Positions 36,591 through 44,165 of a stretch of 64,000 bases of DNA are shown here, piece after piece (the stretch's first letter is position 1; every line of letters starts with the position of its first letter). The position numbers were made by a program, and so were the translations under genes. This DNA comes from Mycolicibacterium sp. P9-22 (GTDB lineage: Bacteria > Actinomycetota > Actinomycetes > Mycobacteriales > Mycobacteriaceae): contig NZ_NPKP01000003.1 of NCBI RefSeq assembly GCF_008329585.1, positions 372,001-436,000 of the forward strand, in the 5' to 3' direction. Below the pieces are notes generated by a model, which was not told the origin of the DNA, searched no databases, and saw only the letters and a program-made list of their open reading frames with translations.

Positions 36591-37303
36591 CACGTATCTG
36601 GGTGATCAACCCGAACACCACCCGGGCAATGACCTTGACCATCGAGGTCTGCGCCCGGGCGGTGGCGGCGCCGGGCACCGAGGTGGTCGGCGTCACCTCC
36701 GAGTTCGGGCCGCCGTCCATCGAGAGTCACTACGACGAGGCGATGAGCGTGCCCGGTCTGCTGGCCGCCGTCCAGCGCGGCGAGGCGCAGGGCGTCGACG
36801 GTTATGTGATTGCCTGTTTCGGGGATCCGGGCCTCGACGCCGCGCGGGAACTGGCCACCGGGCCGGTGATCGGTATCGCCGAGGCCGCAATGCACACCGC
36901 CAGCCATCTGGGTCGCGGGTTCAGCATCGTGACCACCCTGGGCCGCACCATCGGGCGGGCCGAGGAACTTGCCGAACGCTACGGGATGAGCCGGTTCTGC
37001 CGGGGCTATCACGCCTGTGAGATCCCGGTGCTGGACCTCGACACCGACCCGATGGCAATGAAACTCGTCACCGAGGCCTGTCGCGAGGCGGTCGAGCAGG
37101 ACGGCTCCGATGCGGTGGTGCTGGGCTGCGCGGGAATGGCCGATATGTGCGCGCACATCTCGGCGGAGATCGGTGTCCCCGTAGTCGACGGTGTCACCGC
37201 GGCGACACTGACCGTGCAGTCGCTGGTGACGATGGGTCTGCGTACCGGCAAGCGCGGGGAGTTCGCGGCGCCGCCGCCCAAGGAGTACGTCCACAAGCGC
37301 TAG
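36587..37303 (+). CDS. Asp/Glu/hydantoin racemase family, probable allantoin racemase
   Basis: 238 residues. The two catalytic cysteines are present: C77 in YVIACFGDPG and C181 in VVLGCAGM, plus INPNTT at the N-terminus, as in hydantoin racemase and HpxA allantoin racemase. It interconverts stereoisomers so that a stereospecific ring-opening enzyme can use both. GTG start overlaps the transporter stop (GTGA). In an allantoin context the HpxA role is the best guess; 5-substituted hydantoin is the alternative. A strong hairpin follows the stop. Confidence 0.87.
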   Translation: MTRIWVINPNTTRAMTLTIEVCARAVAAPGTEVVGVTSEFGPPSIESHYDEAMSVPGLLAAVQRGEAQGVDGYVIACFGDPGLDAARELATGPVIGIAEAAMHTASHLGRGFSIVTTLGRTIGRAEELAERYGMSRFCRGYHACEIPVLDLDTDPMAMKLVTEACREAVEQDGSDAVVLGCAGMADMCAHISAEIGVPVVDGVTAATLTVQSLVTMGLRTGKRGEFAAPPPKEYVHKR

Positions 37304-37312
37304 TCGGTCGCG

Positions 37313-37347
37313 GCGGGTCCGGCGGGGCGGTGTTCCGCCGGACCCGC
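37313..37347 (+). terminator. Strong hairpin terminator after the racemase gene
   Basis: Perfect 13-bp arms (GCGGGTCCGGCGG / CCGCCGGACCCGC) with a 9-nt loop, starting 10 nt after the racemase stop. There is no T-run, as is usual for mycobacterial terminators; function is inferred from position and stability. Confidence 0.6.
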
Positions 37348-37396
37348 TGCGAGGGCGGTTTCTCTGTGTAGTTGTCAAGGTGCGCAGAGGGTTTGG

Positions 37397-38767
37397 TTAG
37401 GCGGCGGTGGGTAGGTCGGTCATGGTGCGGCGTGCGTGGGAGCGCAGGTGTGCCGGTTCTGCGTCGCCGGGTTTGTGGGGTGGGATGAACCAGGGGTGGC
37501 GATCAGCGCCGAGGTAGACCTGCCAACCGCCGTGGTGGATGGCGGTGTGGTGGTGTCGGCACAGCAGCACGCCGTTGTCGATGCTGGTCGTTCCGTCGCT
37601 GTTCCATGGGGTGATGTGGTGGGCGTCGCACCAGGACACCGGCCGACCGCAGCCCGGGTGTGCGCAGCCACCATCACGTACCGCCAGTCCTTTTCGGATC
37701 GCGGGGGTGAACAGTCGCTCGCTGCGTCCCACGTCCAGCGGTGCCCCGTTGCCGTCGACGATGACCGTCCCGAGGGTGCTGTCGCAGGTGATGAGGTCGG
37801 CGGTGACGGCGCTGATGGGCCCGGTGAAACCGAGGGTGTCCACAAGTCCAGGTGGCCGGATGAGGGTGACGTGAGGGAGCACCCCACCGCTCATCGGGCG
37901 GTGTGAGTGCGACAGGTAGGTCCGCACCAGCTGTCCGAACGCGTCCGCGCGACGTTTGCCGACCGGGCGGGGGTCCGGGGATCCGTCCGGTAGTGGGATC
38001 GGTCGGCATAGCGGATCCAGCGCGGTGAGCAGTTCTTCACCGGTCAGCGCATCGACATCGAGGTCCAGGGTGGCTGCGACACGCCCTTCGTCGTTGACCA
38101 CCACAGCCATCTCGTTGAGGTCGGCGTTCTCCGCTGCCGGAACCGACTGGTCGTCTTCGGGTTGTGCGCCGGCTTTGTCGATGGCGATCGCGCGGGCCTT
38201 CTGGGCCACCTGCGATGGCGTGGTCTGAATCATCAGCTTCGTGACCACCTTTGCCCTATCCTCTTCGGACAAGGCCACCCGGTTGTTGATGTGGGTGACG
38301 CCTTTGCCGACCGCGTCGGCGAACTCGATACCGATCCCGCCGAGGCGCTGGGCCCGGGTCAACGCCGGCAACGTGTGTGCCGCCCGGCCCACCCGCGCCG
38401 CCCGGTAGGCCGCACCCGGCGCCACACCCAGGGAGGTGAGCAGATCGGCCCCCGAGCTCAGGTGCTTGCGGGCCGGAATCCCCAGCCGCTCCGCCGCCGC
38501 GACGGCCTGGGCGATCACCTGATCAAGAAGATTGCGCGCGGTGACTGCGGCCACCAACACCGCCAACAAAGGCTGCTCATCGAGCACGCGGCGGGGACAG
38601 TCCAACAGATGAAACAGCCCGCGATCAGCATCGTGCTCGGGAACAGGCGACGCGGCCAGGCCATCGATCAATGCACTGATGAACGTGTCGAGATGGGAGG
38701 CGTCCATACGGATACCGGCTTTCACAGAAGGCGCCCACAGGGCACGATCAGTCAATACGGTCCGCAT
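37397..38767 (-). CDS. DUF222-HNH endonuclease-like protein (13E12 repeat family)
   Basis: 456 residues, intact. DUF222 covers about 25-330; the C-terminal HNH nuclease has CAHPGC (368-373), C380-D-A-H-H (H383, H384), N398 and CRHHHTAIHH (403-412). These proteins are present in many copies in mycobacteria (13E12 family) and behave as mobile or amplified genes; the biochemical role is unsettled. A SigA-like promoter overlapped by a perfect mycobacterial LexA box lies upstream, so it should be DNA-damage inducible. It separates two arms of the allantoin genes. An internal ATG at 38707 is an alternative start. Confidence 0.9.
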   Translation of the reverse strand: MRTVLTDRALWAPSVKAGIRMDASHLDTFISALIDGLAASPVPEHDADRGLFHLLDCPRRVLDEQPLLAVLVAAVTARNLLDQVIAQAVAAAERLGIPARKHLSSGADLLTSLGVAPGAAYRAARVGRAAHTLPALTRAQRLGGIGIEFADAVGKGVTHINNRVALSEEDRAKVVTKLMIQTTPSQVAQKARAIAIDKAGAQPEDDQSVPAAENADLNEMAVVVNDEGRVAATLDLDVDALTGEELLTALDPLCRPIPLPDGSPDPRPVGKRRADAFGQLVRTYLSHSHRPMSGGVLPHVTLIRPPGLVDTLGFTGPISAVTADLITCDSTLGTVIVDGNGAPLDVGRSERLFTPAIRKGLAVRDGGCAHPGCGRPVSWCDAHHITPWNSDGTTSIDNGVLLCRHHHTAIHHGGWQVYLGADRHPWFIPPHKPGDAEPAHLRSHARRTMTDLPTAA

Positions 38768-38850
38768 GGCCCTGCAGGACCATCGAACCTCGCGGCGACC
38801 GGAGTCGCGGTCTGAAGCTCACCGTGCAGCAATTGGGAGCGACGTCGCAT

Positions 38851-38866
38851 TCGAACTTGTGTTCGA
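38851..38866. promoter_or_regulatory. LexA (SOS) box upstream of DUF222-HNH gene
   Basis: TCGAACTTGTGTTCGA: a perfect match to the mycobacterial SOS box TCGAAC-N4-GTTCGA. It touches the -10 of the promoter at 38866-38894, so LexA binding would block transcription until DNA damage. Confidence 0.85.
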
Positions 38867-38894
38867 TACTACGCCGAATCGCGGCCCCGCGCAA
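38866..38894 (-). promoter_or_regulatory. Promoter of the DUF222-HNH gene
   Basis: Minus strand TTGCGC (38889-38894), 17 nt, TAGTAT (38866-38871). The predicted start near 38859 lies within the LexA box and about 90 nt before the ATG. Confidence 0.65.
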
Positions 38895-38942
38895 GGCCAT
38901 CCATCAGGACGTCGGTGACAGTGTCGATAGATAAAGGTGGTG

Positions 38943-39851
38943 CTATGCGTCCGGTGCGGGGTGAACCGCGCGCCAGTGCTCGGCGATCTCGATACGCCGC
39001 GCCACCCACACCTGGTCATGGGACTGCACGTGGTCCAGGAACCGCTGCAGAGCCGCCGCCCTGGCGGGACGTCCGACCAGCCGGCAGTGCAGACCCACCG
39101 ACAGCATCTTCGGTTGTCCGGCAACACCTTCGGCGTAGAGCACGTCGAAGGCATCGCGCAGGTGCGCGTAGAACTCATCACCGTTGGCGAACCCGGCCGG
39201 CGAGGAGAACCGCATGTCGTTGGTGTCCAAGGTGTAGGGCACCACCAGATGATCGGTATCGCGCACCTTCACCCAGTACGGCAGATCGTCGGCGTAGGAA
39301 TCCGAGTCGTAGACGAATCCGCCGTGCTCGACCACCAGCTCGCGGGTGTGCGGGGAATCGCGGCCGGTGTACCAGCCCAACGGGGCGCTGCCCGTCAGGT
39401 CGGTCAGGATCTGCATGGCCTCGGCCATATGGGCACGTTCGGTGTCCTCGCCGATCAACTGGTAGGACTTCCAGCGCAGGCCGTGACAGGCGATCTCATG
39501 GCCCAGTTCCGAGAATGCCGCCACCGCTTCGGGATTGCGCTGCATGGCCCGTGCCACCGCGAAAATCGTCAGCGGTAGCCCGCGCTGCTCGAAGATCCGC
39601 AGAACCCGCCACAGCCCCGCCCGTGAGCCGTACTCGTACATCGACTCCATGCTCATGTGCCGGTTGCCGAATGGTTCTGCGGGGGTGATCTCGGACAGGA
39701 ACGTCTCCGACGCCGGATCCCCGTCCAGAATCGAGTTCTCGGCGCCCTCTTCGTAATTCAGCACGAACTGCACGGCGATCGCCGCGCCGCCCGGCCACTT
39801 CGGATCCGGGGCGTTGCGCCCGTACCCGATCAGGTCGCGAGGGTAGGTCAC
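38943..39851 (-). CDS. puuE: PuuE-type allantoinase (polysaccharide-deacetylase fold)
   Basis: 302 residues from GTG overlapping the allantoicase stop (GTGA). It has the PuuE hallmark N-terminus YPRDLIGYGRNAPDPKWPGGAAIAVQFVLNYEEGAE, followed by a deacetylase fold with GHEIACHGLRW and TGRDSPHTRELVVEHGGFVYDSDSYADDLPYW. PuuE enzymes open the allantoin ring to allantoate without the metal centre of classical AllB. It acts before the allantoicase encoded just upstream. An open frame runs further 5' but is a shadow of the allantoicase gene. Confidence 0.88.
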   Translation of the reverse strand: MTYPRDLIGYGRNAPDPKWPGGAAIAVQFVLNYEEGAENSILDGDPASETFLSEITPAEPFGNRHMSMESMYEYGSRAGLWRVLRIFEQRGLPLTIFAVARAMQRNPEAVAAFSELGHEIACHGLRWKSYQLIGEDTERAHMAEAMQILTDLTGSAPLGWYTGRDSPHTRELVVEHGGFVYDSDSYADDLPYWVKVRDTDHLVVPYTLDTNDMRFSSPAGFANGDEFYAHLRDAFDVLYAEGVAGQPKMLSVGLHCRLVGRPARAAALQRFLDHVQSHDQVWVARRIEIAEHWRAVHPAPDA

Positions 39852-40810
39852 GCCAGTTCCCCGTACAGCCGCAGCCGTGCCAGCCCGCCGTCCGGGTAGA
39901 TGTCCAGCCGCACCTCGGTGAGCACATCGTCGGCGTCGATCAGGAACTTGTGCCGGGTATCGGGCAGCAGGTCGGTGCGGGGCAGCAGTTCGACCCGGTC
40001 TCCGTTGGCCCGGAACCCGGTGAGCGCGGCCGATCCTGGGCTGTTGCCGATGAAATAGGAGGTGTCGATCTCGGCCAGGTTGATCCGCCCGGGGCCGGCC
40101 AGCCGGAACCGCACCCAGTCGTTGGAGTCGTCGCGGCGGCGCGCGGTCTCCCAACCGTCGCCCATCACCTGCGCGTAGCCGGGGAAGATCAGGTTCTGCG
40201 GGGAGCTGTAGAACCGGTTGGAGCAGTCCAGAACCAGGCCGCCGTTCTCCAGCGCGGCGAGGTCCAGCGGACCGACGCCGAAGAACCGCTTGTCCGGCAG
40301 GCCTTCACCGTGCACCCGCAGCCGCGCCACCCCGCCGTCGGGATAGATGTTGAGTCGCACATGGGTCCACCGGTTCTCGGAGTGGACCTCGAAGTTGTTG
40401 CGGGTGTCCCCGTAGGCCCGGCTGCGTTCGATCAGCGGGGTCCAGTTGCCGTCGGCGGCCAGCTGCTCGGCGGTGGGGTAGCCGTCGACCTCCAGCGCGT
40501 CCAGCGAGATGGCGGGCGGGTAATTGCCCTTGAACCATGCGGTGTCCACCACCACGCCGCGGATCACCCCGGGCACCCCGAGCCGGACGATCGCGGTGTC
40601 ATGACCGGTCTCGCGGCGGCGCCGGGTCTCCCAGCCGTCGTAGACCTGGCCCTTGTGCCCGAACGAGGCCGGCCGGTACGTCGAGGGGCCTTGCGAGATC
40701 AGGTTCTCCTTCTCGGCGAAGGATTCGTCGTTGGCCCACACGACGGCGCCGCCGAGGGTGCGCAGCGCCAGGTCCGGCAGCCAGGTGAAGTCGGGTAGGG
40801 ATTCGGTCAT
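39848..40810 (-). CDS. alc: Allantoicase
   Basis: 320 residues with the two internal allantoicase repeats (about 18-165 and 185-318). Each contains a GHKGQVYDGWETRRRR/GDGWETARRRD motif, a TAWFKGNYPP/TSYFIGNSPG motif and WTHVRLNIYPDGGVARLRV/EVRLDIYPDGGLARLRL. It hydrolyses allantoate to ureidoglycolate and urea. Overlaps the DUF6986 gene (ATGA) upstream and the allantoinase (GTGA) downstream. The urea made would feed the urease encoded at the window's end. Confidence 0.95.
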   Translation of the reverse strand: MTESLPDFTWLPDLALRTLGGAVVWANDESFAEKENLISQGPSTYRPASFGHKGQVYDGWETRRRRETGHDTAIVRLGVPGVIRGVVVDTAWFKGNYPPAISLDALEVDGYPTAEQLAADGNWTPLIERSRAYGDTRNNFEVHSENRWTHVRLNIYPDGGVARLRVHGEGLPDKRFFGVGPLDLAALENGGLVLDCSNRFYSSPQNLIFPGYAQVMGDGWETARRRDDSNDWVRFRLAGPGRINLAEIDTSYFIGNSPGSAALTGFRANGDRVELLPRTDLLPDTRHKFLIDADDVLTEVRLDIYPDGGLARLRLYGELA

Positions 40811-42018
40811 ATCAGCTTCCGGTCCTTGAGCTTTCGCAGTACATCGATGGTGGCCGCGGGGGCCAGGGTCAGGACGTCATCGGCGTCGAACGCGCCGCAG
40901 TCCAATCCGCGCAGGACGACCGTCGACAGCGCCTCCGCGGTGGCAGGCTCGTCGACGATCGCGCCGCCCCGCCGCTCCAGGTAGGCCTGCAGTCGGGGTG
41001 CGGCCGCAACGACCGCCGCGCGGAAGAAGGTGAAGGTGGCCAGCCATCGGGTCACCAGGTGACCGGCGTGCATATCCCAGCCCTGGTAGTAGCCGCGTTC
41101 CAGGGACCGGGTCACCAGCCGGTGGTGCCTGCGGATCGCGGCCACCACCTGCTCGTCGTCACCGACCGGGAACACCTGGGTGGAACCGTCGGCGATCCAC
41201 ACCCCGGTCTGCGCGGCGGCGGTCTGCATGACGGCCTTGGCGTGGTCGGCGATGGGATGGTCCAGGGACTGCTGCTGCGGGGCGATACCGCACGCCGCGC
41301 TGTAGTCGTAAGTGCCGTAATGCAATCCGCTGCACCGGCCGCCGGCCAGCTCGATGGCGCGGGCCACCGTCGCGGCGCCATCGGGGCCGATGACCGCCTG
41401 CGGGCTCTCGATCTGCAGTTCGAACTTACATGTGCCGGGCGTCAGGTCATGCGCCTGCTCCAGGGCCTCGCACAGCCAGACCGTGGCGGTGACCTGTTCG
41501 GCCGCACGCAGTTTCGGCACGGTAAACACGAACCCCGGCGGTACGCCGCCGTCGAGCACCAGTTCCAGGGTGCGCACCGAGCGTCGCCGGTCGGCGGCGG
41601 TCAACCCCTTGATCCGGATGCCCGAACTGCCCAGCGCCAGCGCACGCAGGGTGTCCCCGGCGCGCAGCGCATCGGCGTCCTCCGCGTCGTCGGCGCGCCG
41701 CCCGTAACCGTCCTCGAAATCCAGCCGCAGATCCGCGATGGGGGCGGTGCGCAGCCGGTCCCTGACCATCGCCAGGGTGGTCTCGTCGCCGAGCTCGGCG
41801 AACACCTCGGGGTGGCGGTCCAGCAGTTCGAGCGCGTGCGCGCCCCATTCGATGACGGTGGCCGGGCTCGCGTCCGCGGCGCTGATGTACACGGTGTGCA
41901 CGGGCTGTCTGGCTGCACGATCCCCGGGATACCGGGCGGCCAGTGCCGCGTCGACACCCTCGAGCAGGGCGTCGACACGGGTGAGCGTGTCCTCGGGGAC
42001 TCGGCGCACAGCGGGCAT
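40807..42018 (-). CDS. DUF6986 / HpcH-CitE-like lyase of unknown substrate
   Basis: 403 residues. It looks like the CitE/HpcH TIM-barrel lyase superfamily: LRLDFEDGYGRR (about 115-127), FVFTVPKLR, FELQIESPQAV with the metal-binding glutamate, and LHYGTYDYSAACGI with a metal-binding aspartate, then QGWDMHAGHLVTRW. The family typically makes or breaks C-C bonds next to glyoxylate or acyl-CoA. It is co-translated with allantoicase, whose product ureidoglycolate yields glyoxylate, so a role in the glyoxylate or ureidoglycolate branch is inferred. No reaction is established to my knowledge. Confidence 0.75.
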   Translation of the reverse strand: MPAVRRVPEDTLTRVDALLEGVDAALAARYPGDRAARQPVHTVYISAADASPATVIEWGAHALELLDRHPEVFAELGDETTLAMVRDRLRTAPIADLRLDFEDGYGRRADDAEDADALRAGDTLRALALGSSGIRIKGLTAADRRRSVRTLELVLDGGVPPGFVFTVPKLRAAEQVTATVWLCEALEQAHDLTPGTCKFELQIESPQAVIGPDGAATVARAIELAGGRCSGLHYGTYDYSAACGIAPQQQSLDHPIADHAKAVMQTAAAQTGVWIADGSTQVFPVGDDEQVVAAIRRHHRLVTRSLERGYYQGWDMHAGHLVTRWLATFTFFRAAVVAAAPRLQAYLERRGGAIVDEPATAEALSTVVLRGLDCGAFDADDVLTLAPAATIDVLRKLKDRKLI

Positions 42019-42035
42019 CGGTCCATCCTGCCGTG

Positions 42036-43196
42036 TCAGCGCGACTTGAGCACCTCCAGGCGGCGGATCGCCTCGTCCATAGTCTCGTCACGCTTGCAGA
42101 AAGCGAAGCGCACCAGGTGATTCCAGCCGTGGTCACCGCTGGTGAACGCCGACATCGGGATCGCCGCCACCCCGGCGCGCTCAGGGAGTTCCGCGCAGAA
42201 TGTGGTGGAGTCGGAATACCCGAGCGGGCGTGGGTCCGCACACAGGAAATAGGTGCCGTGGCTGTCGTGCACGGCGAATCCGATATCGGTCAGGGCCGCG
42301 GCCAGCCGGTTGCGCCGGGCCTCGAACGTGTCGCGCAGCGCCAGCGACCAACCGTCCTCATCGTTGAGGGCCGCGGCGACGGCGGGCTGGAACGGGGCGC
42401 CGCCCACATAGGTCAGGTACTGCTTGGCCGCCCGCACGCCCGCGATCAGGTCGGCGGGCCCGCATGCCCAGCCGATCTTCCAGCCGGTGACGTTGAACAT
42501 CTTGGCCGCGCTGGAGATGGTGATCGTGCGCTCCGCCATCCCCGGCAGCGCCGCCAGCGGCAGGTGCCGAAGCCCGTCGAACACCAGGTTCTCGTACACC
42601 TCGTCGGTGATCACCAGCAGATCGTGCGCGATCGCCAGCTCGGCGATCGCGGTGAGCTCCTCGGCCGAGGCGACGGTGCCGGTCGGGTTGTGCGGCGAGT
42701 TGAGGATGAGCGCGCGGGTGTTGGGTGTGACCGCAGCCCGCAGTGCCGCGACGTCGATGGCGAACCCGCGGCCGTCGGGCGCCATGGGCACGGCGACCCG
42801 ATGGCAGCCGGCCATCGCGATCACCGGGGAGTAGGAGTCATAGAACGGTTCGATGACCAGCACCTCGGAGCCGGGTTCGACGAGCCCGATGACCGACGCG
42901 GCGATGGCCTCGGTCGCCCCGACAGTGACCAGGACCTCCGAGTCCGGGTCGTAACCGATGCCGTACAGCCGGCGGCGCTGCCCGGCGATGGCCTCGCGCA
43001 GCGCCGGGATGCCCGGGCCGGGCGGGTACTGGTTGATGCCCTCGGCGATGGCGTCCTGAGCGATCTTCAGCATGCCCGCGGGCCCGTCCTCGTCGGGGAA
43101 ACCCTGGCCGAGGTTCACCGCGCCGATGCGGGCAGCCAGTGCCGACATCTCGGCGAAGATCGTCACCGCGTACGGCTGCAGTCTGCGCACGGTCAT
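42036..43196 (-). CDS. Class I PLP aminotransferase (DapC-like)
   Basis: 386 residues, fold-type I. Motifs: NQYPPGPGIPALREAI, SPHNPTG at 167-173, TDEVYE at 197-202 with the PLP aspartate, and catalytic lysine K232 in SSAAKMFNVTGWKIGW. It is close to N-succinyl-diaminopimelate/kynurenine-type aminotransferases (Rv0858c is called DapC). In this neighbourhood it could equally aminate glyoxylate from ureide breakdown; sequence alone does not decide. Only 17 nt from DUF6986, so likely one transcript with the allantoin arm. Confidence 0.85.
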   Translation of the reverse strand: MTVRRLQPYAVTIFAEMSALAARIGAVNLGQGFPDEDGPAGMLKIAQDAIAEGINQYPPGPGIPALREAIAGQRRRLYGIGYDPDSEVLVTVGATEAIAASVIGLVEPGSEVLVIEPFYDSYSPVIAMAGCHRVAVPMAPDGRGFAIDVAALRAAVTPNTRALILNSPHNPTGTVASAEELTAIAELAIAHDLLVITDEVYENLVFDGLRHLPLAALPGMAERTITISSAAKMFNVTGWKIGWACGPADLIAGVRAAKQYLTYVGGAPFQPAVAAALNDEDGWSLALRDTFEARRNRLAAALTDIGFAVHDSHGTYFLCADPRPLGYSDSTTFCAELPERAGVAAIPMSAFTSGDHGWNHLVRFAFCKRDETMDEAIRRLEVLKSR

Positions 43197-43206
43197 GGGT
43201 TTGACC

Positions 43207-43686
43207 CTATCCGTGCTGCGACTTGAACCCGGGCGGCACCACCCGCAGCTTGGCGGCGATCCGGGACAGGGCCGCCAGGTCGGTGCTGGTGAGTGGGTCG
43301 ATGACCAGTTCGCGGACCGCGCGCACGTGGATCGGTGCCGCCTCGACAACAAGGCGGTAGCCGGCGTCGGTGAGTTCGGCCAGCGTGTAGCGGCCGTCGT
43401 CGGGGTCGGGGAAGCGGGTCGCCCAGCCACGCTGCTCGAAGCGCTTCACCACATTGGACAGTCGGGACAGGGATCCGTTGGCCAGGAACGCCAACTCGCT
43501 CATCCTGATTCGGCGATCCGGGGCGTCGGAGATCTGACTCAGCGTCAGGTATTCGAAGAGGGTGAGGTCGACTTCCCGCAGCGGGGCCTCGAGTTGGCCG
43601 GGCATCAGCAGGATCAACGAGATCAGACCGGTCCAGGCCTGTTTCTCGTTCTCGGACAGCCACTGGGGTGCGTCGGTGCTCGCCAT
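43207..43686 (-). CDS. MarR-family transcriptional regulator
   Basis: 159 residues. Winged helix around 45-115: LTLFEYLTLSQISDAPDRRIRMSELAFLANGSLSRLSNVVKRFEQRGWATRFPDPDDGRYTLAELTDAG, with the DxR wing. It is divergent from ridA; two strong palindromes fill the 44-bp gap, one overlapping its own start region and one the ridA start. It is thus a likely repressor of both. Aminotransferase follows after 10 nt and may be co-transcribed. Confidence 0.88.
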   Translation of the reverse strand: MASTDAPQWLSENEKQAWTGLISLILLMPGQLEAPLREVDLTLFEYLTLSQISDAPDRRIRMSELAFLANGSLSRLSNVVKRFEQRGWATRFPDPDDGRYTLAELTDAGYRLVVEAAPIHVRAVRELVIDPLTSTDLAALSRIAAKLRVVPPGFKSQHG

Positions 43687-43716
43687 CCCGATGACTTTAC
43701 GCGTGAAGTCATCGGG
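43687..43716. promoter_or_regulatory. MarR operator, 30-bp palindrome
   Basis: Outer arms CCCGATGACTT and AAGTCATCGGG (11 bp, perfect) flank an inner TACGCGTG with one mismatch pair. It begins right at the MarR start codon's upstream edge and covers the -35 of the ridA promoter. Confidence 0.75.
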
Positions 43717-43724
43717 TGTACATT
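43696..43724 (+). promoter_or_regulatory. ridA promoter, leaderless
   Basis: TTTACG (43696-43701), 17 nt, TACATT (43719-43724), then 6 nt to the ATG at 43731. Both MarR palindromes overlap it. Confidence 0.6.
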
Positions 43725-43725
43725 G

Positions 43726-43741
43726 ACTTCATGCGTGAAGT
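43726..43741. promoter_or_regulatory. MarR operator, second palindrome
   Basis: ACTTCATGCGTGAAGT: perfect 6-bp arms that repeat the half-site of the first palindrome; the ridA ATG (43731) lies in the centre. Confidence 0.65.
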
Positions 43742-44165
43742 AAAAGGTGAATCAAAGGTCCAGTTCTTCGTCACTCCGGGTTTCGGCGAGACGGCGCTTG
43801 CCGAGCGGCATTATCACCAGGCGGTCCGGATCGGTGACCGGGTGGAGATCTCCGGGCAGGGCGGTTGGGACGACGACCTGAACTTCCCCGAGACGCTGGA
43901 GGCCGAGATCGTGGCGGCCTTCGACAACGTCGAACGCGCACTCGCCACCGCCGGTGCGTCCTGGCGCGATGTGGTGCACGTGAACTCCTACCACGTGCTG
44001 GCGCCACCGGAGGAGGACTTCGACGCTCACAATGCCGTCATGATCGACCAACTGCGCAAGCGGATGCCCGACCGCGCACCCATCTGGACCGAGACCGGTG
44101 TCACCGCGCTCGGCGCGCCCGGGATGCGCATCGAGATCCGCGTCACCGCGGTGATCGAGAACTGA
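43731..44165 (+). CDS. RidA-family protein
   Basis: 144 residues of the RidA/YjgF trimer fold: HYHQAVRIGDRVEISGQGGWDDDLNFPETLEAEIVAAFDNVERALATAGASWRDVVHVNSYHV and a C-terminal TGVTALGAPGMRIEIRVTAV. RidA proteins hydrolyse reactive enamines/imines released by PLP enzymes; the arginine of EIRV/IRVTA is the substrate-carboxylate arginine. Regulated by the divergent MarR. Coupled by overlap of one base (TGATG) to the reductase downstream. An aminotransferase lies on the other side of MarR, which suits an imine-producing partner. Confidence 0.87.
   Translation: MREVKGESKVQFFVTPGFGETALAERHYHQAVRIGDRVEISGQGGWDDDLNFPETLEAEIVAAFDNVERALATAGASWRDVVHVNSYHVLAPPEEDFDAHNAVMIDQLRKRMPDRAPIWTETGVTALGAPGMRIEIRVTAVIEN

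Noticed and set aside
37397-38767. DUF222-HNH gene as evidence of a prophage or transposon
   Set aside because: No transposase, inverted repeats or phage genes adjoin it; single 13E12 genes are usual in mycobacterial chromosomes.
42020-42029. GGTCCATCCT as a fourth copy of the GGTCCATCAT motif
   Set aside because: It lies directly before the DUF6986 start and on the minus strand reads AGGATGGACC, a ribosome-binding sequence, within a 17-nt intergenic gap.
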